Shown here: positions 15,015 through 17,120 of the stretch, piece after piece
Numbering within the stretch: the stretch's first letter is position 1
Layout of the letters: each line of letters starts with the position of its first letter
The notes under the pieces: generated by a model
What the model saw: only the letters and a program-made list of their open reading frames with translations
The model's database searches: none
What the model was told of the DNA's origin: nothing
NCBI GenBank assembly: GCA_964540165.1
Contig: CAZILU010000063.1
Location: 1-17,120, forward strand
DNA: 17,120 nucleotides
Direction of reading: 5' to 3'
Origin: Mariniphaga sp964540165
Lineage (GTDB): Bacteria; Bacteroidota; Bacteroidia; Bacteroidales; Prolixibacteraceae
Position numbers and translations under genes: made by a program

Positions 15015-17120
15015 ATGTACAAAACGATCATTTTAAGCTTATTGATTATTTTTATATCTTGTGAAAATGAACCGTTAACAGGACCTGATAAAAGATGTAA
15101 TCTTGAATTTACTGAGCTTGCAACGGTTTGGGATGAGGCGATACCTCTTGGCAATGGGATAATGGGAAACCTGGTATGGCAGAAAAACGGAAGATTACGA
15201 TTTTCATTAGATCGTGCCGATTTATGGGATCTGCGTCCAATGGCAAATATTAATTTCGATGAGTGGAAGTTTAAGGATGTTTACAGATCATGGAAGAAAG
15301 ATTCTTACGAAGAGGTACAGGCTGTTTTCGATACACCGTATAAACAACTTCCGGCACCTTCCAAGATACCCGCGGGTGCTCTTGAATTTGACATTGCTCA
15401 TTTGGGGGAAATTCAATCTGTACGGCTGGAACTAAAAACAGCTCTCTGTATTGTTGAGTGGGAAAATGGTGCACGGCTGATTACTTTTGTTCATGCAGAA
15501 AAACCGATTGGATGGTATCGATTCGAGAACATCAGAGAACCGATTAAAGTTTTCCTGGATTCACCTGCCTATAACCATGAAAGAGAGGATGTCGAAGCCA
15601 ATCATTCAAAGCACGAACTGCTTGACTTGGGTTATTCAAAAGGAAAAATAGAACAAGGGAAAAACTTCTGTACTTATAATCAAAATGGCTGGGGCGATTT
15701 CTCGTACCAAATTCATACTGGGTGGACGGAAGACGATCGTAGCTTGACGGGGTCCTGGTCTGTTTCATCATCGAAAACGGGGCGGGAATCTATGCCAAGT
15801 GCTAAACAGGTTGTTTCGAATGAGTCAAAAAAGGGAATGGATAACTCATTCAATGAGCATGTTCGCTGGTGGTCAGAATTTTGGTCAAAGTCGGATGTGA
15901 AAATACCCGATACACTACTGCAAAAACAGTACTATCTCGAGATGTATAAATTTGGTTCAGCTGCCCGTGCCGATGCTCCACCTGTTTCTCTTCAGGCAGT
16001 CTGGACTGCGGATCATGGGATGCTTCCACCCTGGAAAGGCGATTATCATCATGATCTGAATACCCAAATGAGTTATTGGCCTGCATATATAGGAAACGGC
16101 CTCGATCTGGAGGAGGGATTTGTCAATTGGCTATGGAGTTGTCGTCCGGTATTTAAAAAATACACCCGTGATTATTTTGAAACTGAAGGGATGAATGTGC
16201 CCGGAGTAACCACCCTTGAAGGGGAACCCATGGGTGGATGGATTCAATATGCCATGGGACCAACGGTATCTGCATGGCTCGGACAACATTTTTATCTGCA
16301 CTGGCGGTATTCTATGGATCGTAAGTTTCTGGAAGAGAAAGCCTATCCGTGGATGAAAGATGTATCTGTTTTCATTGATCAACTTTCGGTAAAGAGAGAC
16401 GGAATTCGAAATTTGCCTCTGAGCTCAAGTCCCGAGATTTTTGGTAATTCTAAACAAGCATGGTTTACTCAAACAACCAATTTCGATCTGGCACTTATCC
16501 GCTGGACCTATGAAAAAGCGGCTGAAATGGCTCAGGAACTTCATCTTCCGGAGGAGGTTGAACAATGGGAGCAGAAGCTTACTGAATGGCCGCAGTTAGC
16601 GGTCGATTCTATAACAGGATTGATGATTGCACCTGATTTAGCTTATCAACAATCGCATCGTCATTTTTCGCATTTAATGGGTTTTCATCCATTGGGATTG
16701 ATTGATCTGTCCCATAGTGATGAAGAGAAACGGATTATTCTGAATACCCTTGATAATCTCGAAAAGCAAGGTACAGAAGAGTGGATTGGTTTCTCCTATA
16801 GTTGGCTGGCTAACCTGTATGCCCGAGCTTTTCAGGGAGATAAGGCTGCTGATATTCTTCGTGTTTTCGCAGAGTGCTTTTGTCTGAAAAATTCATTTCA
16901 TGTGAATGGTGACCAGTGTAATGCCGGATACACTAAAAAGACCTTTCGTCCCTTTACCCTTGAAGGGAACTTCGCTTTTGCCTCTGCTATTCAGGAGATG
17001 GTCATACAGAGCCATACCGGTGTGATTAAGCTCTTTCCTTCCATCCCCTCCAGCTGGAATGATGTTTCGTTTTCAACTCTTCGTACAAATGGAGCATTCC
17101 TGATTTCTGCCGAATTAAAA
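15015..17120 (+). CDS. GH95-like glycoside hydrolase lipoprotein, 3' end missing
   Basis: The frame is open from ATG 15015 to the window edge (702 codons, no stop), which is most of a GH95 protein. The N-terminus MYKTIILSLLIIFISC is a lipoprotein signal. The residues after the Cys (ENE) are acidic, as in surface-exported Bacteroidota lipoproteins. GH95 enzymes are inverting alpha-L-fucosidases or alpha-L-galactosidases. Matching features are the N-terminal IPLGNGIMGNLVW block, PPWKGDYHHDLNTQMSYWP (residues ~338-356), SSSPEI with the putative acid Glu474, HRHFSHLMGFHP, and PFTLEGNF followed by EMVIQSHTG. Two sites differ from classical GH95: Asp347 where the first Asn of NINTQM is usual, and Glu650 where DGNFG has Asp. 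This points to a divergent subgroup, so fucosidase activity should not be assumed. The gene follows the beta-helix gene by 47 bases. Confidence 0.85.
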   Translation, partial: MYKTIILSLLIIFISCENEPLTGPDKRCNLEFTELATVWDEAIPLGNGIMGNLVWQKNGRLRFSLDRADLWDLRPMANINFDEWKFKDVYRSWKKDSYEEVQAVFDTPYKQLPAPSKIPAGALEFDIAHLGEIQSVRLELKTALCIVEWENGARLITFVHAEKPIGWYRFENIREPIKVFLDSPAYNHEREDVEANHSKHELLDLGYSKGKIEQGKNFCTYNQNGWGDFSYQIHTGWTEDDRSLTGSWSVSSSKTGRESMPSAKQVVSNESKKGMDNSFNEHVRWWSEFWSKSDVKIPDTLLQKQYYLEMYKFGSAARADAPPVSLQAVWTADHGMLPPWKGDYHHDLNTQMSYWPAYIGNGLDLEEGFVNWLWSCRPVFKKYTRDYFETEGMNVPGVTTLEGEPMGGWIQYAMGPTVSAWLGQHFYLHWRYSMDRKFLEEKAYPWMKDVSVFIDQLSVKRDGIRNLPLSSSPEIFGNSKQAWFTQTTNFDLALIRWTYEKAAEMAQELHLPEEVEQWEQKLTEWPQLAVDSITGLMIAPDLAYQQSHRHFSHLMGFHPLGLIDLSHSDEEKRIILNTLDNLEKQGTEEWIGFSYSWLANLYARAFQGDKAADILRVFAECFCLKNSFHVNGDQCNAGYTKKTFRPFTLEGNFAFASAIQEMVIQSHTGVIKLFPSIPSSWNDVSFSTLRTNGAFLISAELK

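Noticed and set aside
1..17120. CRISPR arrays, tRNA or rRNA genes, insertion sequences
   Set aside because: No regularly spaced identical repeats, tRNA-like cloverleaf, rRNA-like stretch or transposase was seen on either strand.

Overview
The window looks like a carbohydrate-utilisation locus of a Bacteroidota species, and all seven genes lie on the + strand. Three things point to the phylum. There is a hybrid two-component-type sensor (propeller, Y_Y_Y, AraC), two proteins end in C-terminal domains of the type IX secretion system (T9SS), and two proteins have Bacteroidota-style lipoprotein signals. T9SS cargo together with several sulfatases suggests an environmental, perhaps marine, member rather than a typical gut Bacteroides. 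That narrowing is inference.

Layout. (1) 2-1321: 5'-truncated S1 sulfatase, clearly richer in G+C than what follows. (2) 1333-5376: a 1347-residue HTCS-like one-protein regulator, starting 11 bases after the sulfatase stop. Its sensor and AraC DNA-binding ends look intact, but the phosphorelay core is degenerate: the H-box His, N-box Asn, G2 box and receiver Asp are all replaced. (3) 5541-7076: a second S1 sulfatase, a predicted lipoprotein. (4) 7099-11136: a very large secreted protein with two lamin-tail-like domains, several copies of a repeated beta-type module and a T9SS sorting domain. A strong hairpin terminator (11160-11199) ends this block. (5) A 332-base non-coding stretch with a perfect 8-bp dyad just upstream of the next gene. 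(6) 11469-12785: a sialidase-fold (BNR/Asp-box) propeller protein. (7) 12847-14967: a right-handed beta-helix (pectate-lyase-like) protein with a T9SS-like tail. (8) 15015-end: a GH95-like glycoside hydrolase lipoprotein, cut by the window edge.

Working model. The sulfatases would remove sulfate esters. The beta-helix protein and the propeller protein would act on the backbone or side chains. The GH95-like enzyme would remove a terminal alpha-L-sugar (fucose or galactose type). The LTD-repeat protein may bind substrate or build a surface scaffold. A sulfated fucose- or L-galactose-containing glycan would fit, but no single gene proves the substrate. No SusC/SusD pair is visible. The most unusual element is the HTCS-like regulator. 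It appears to have lost every phosphotransfer residue while keeping its sensing and DNA-binding ends, so it may signal by conformation alone.
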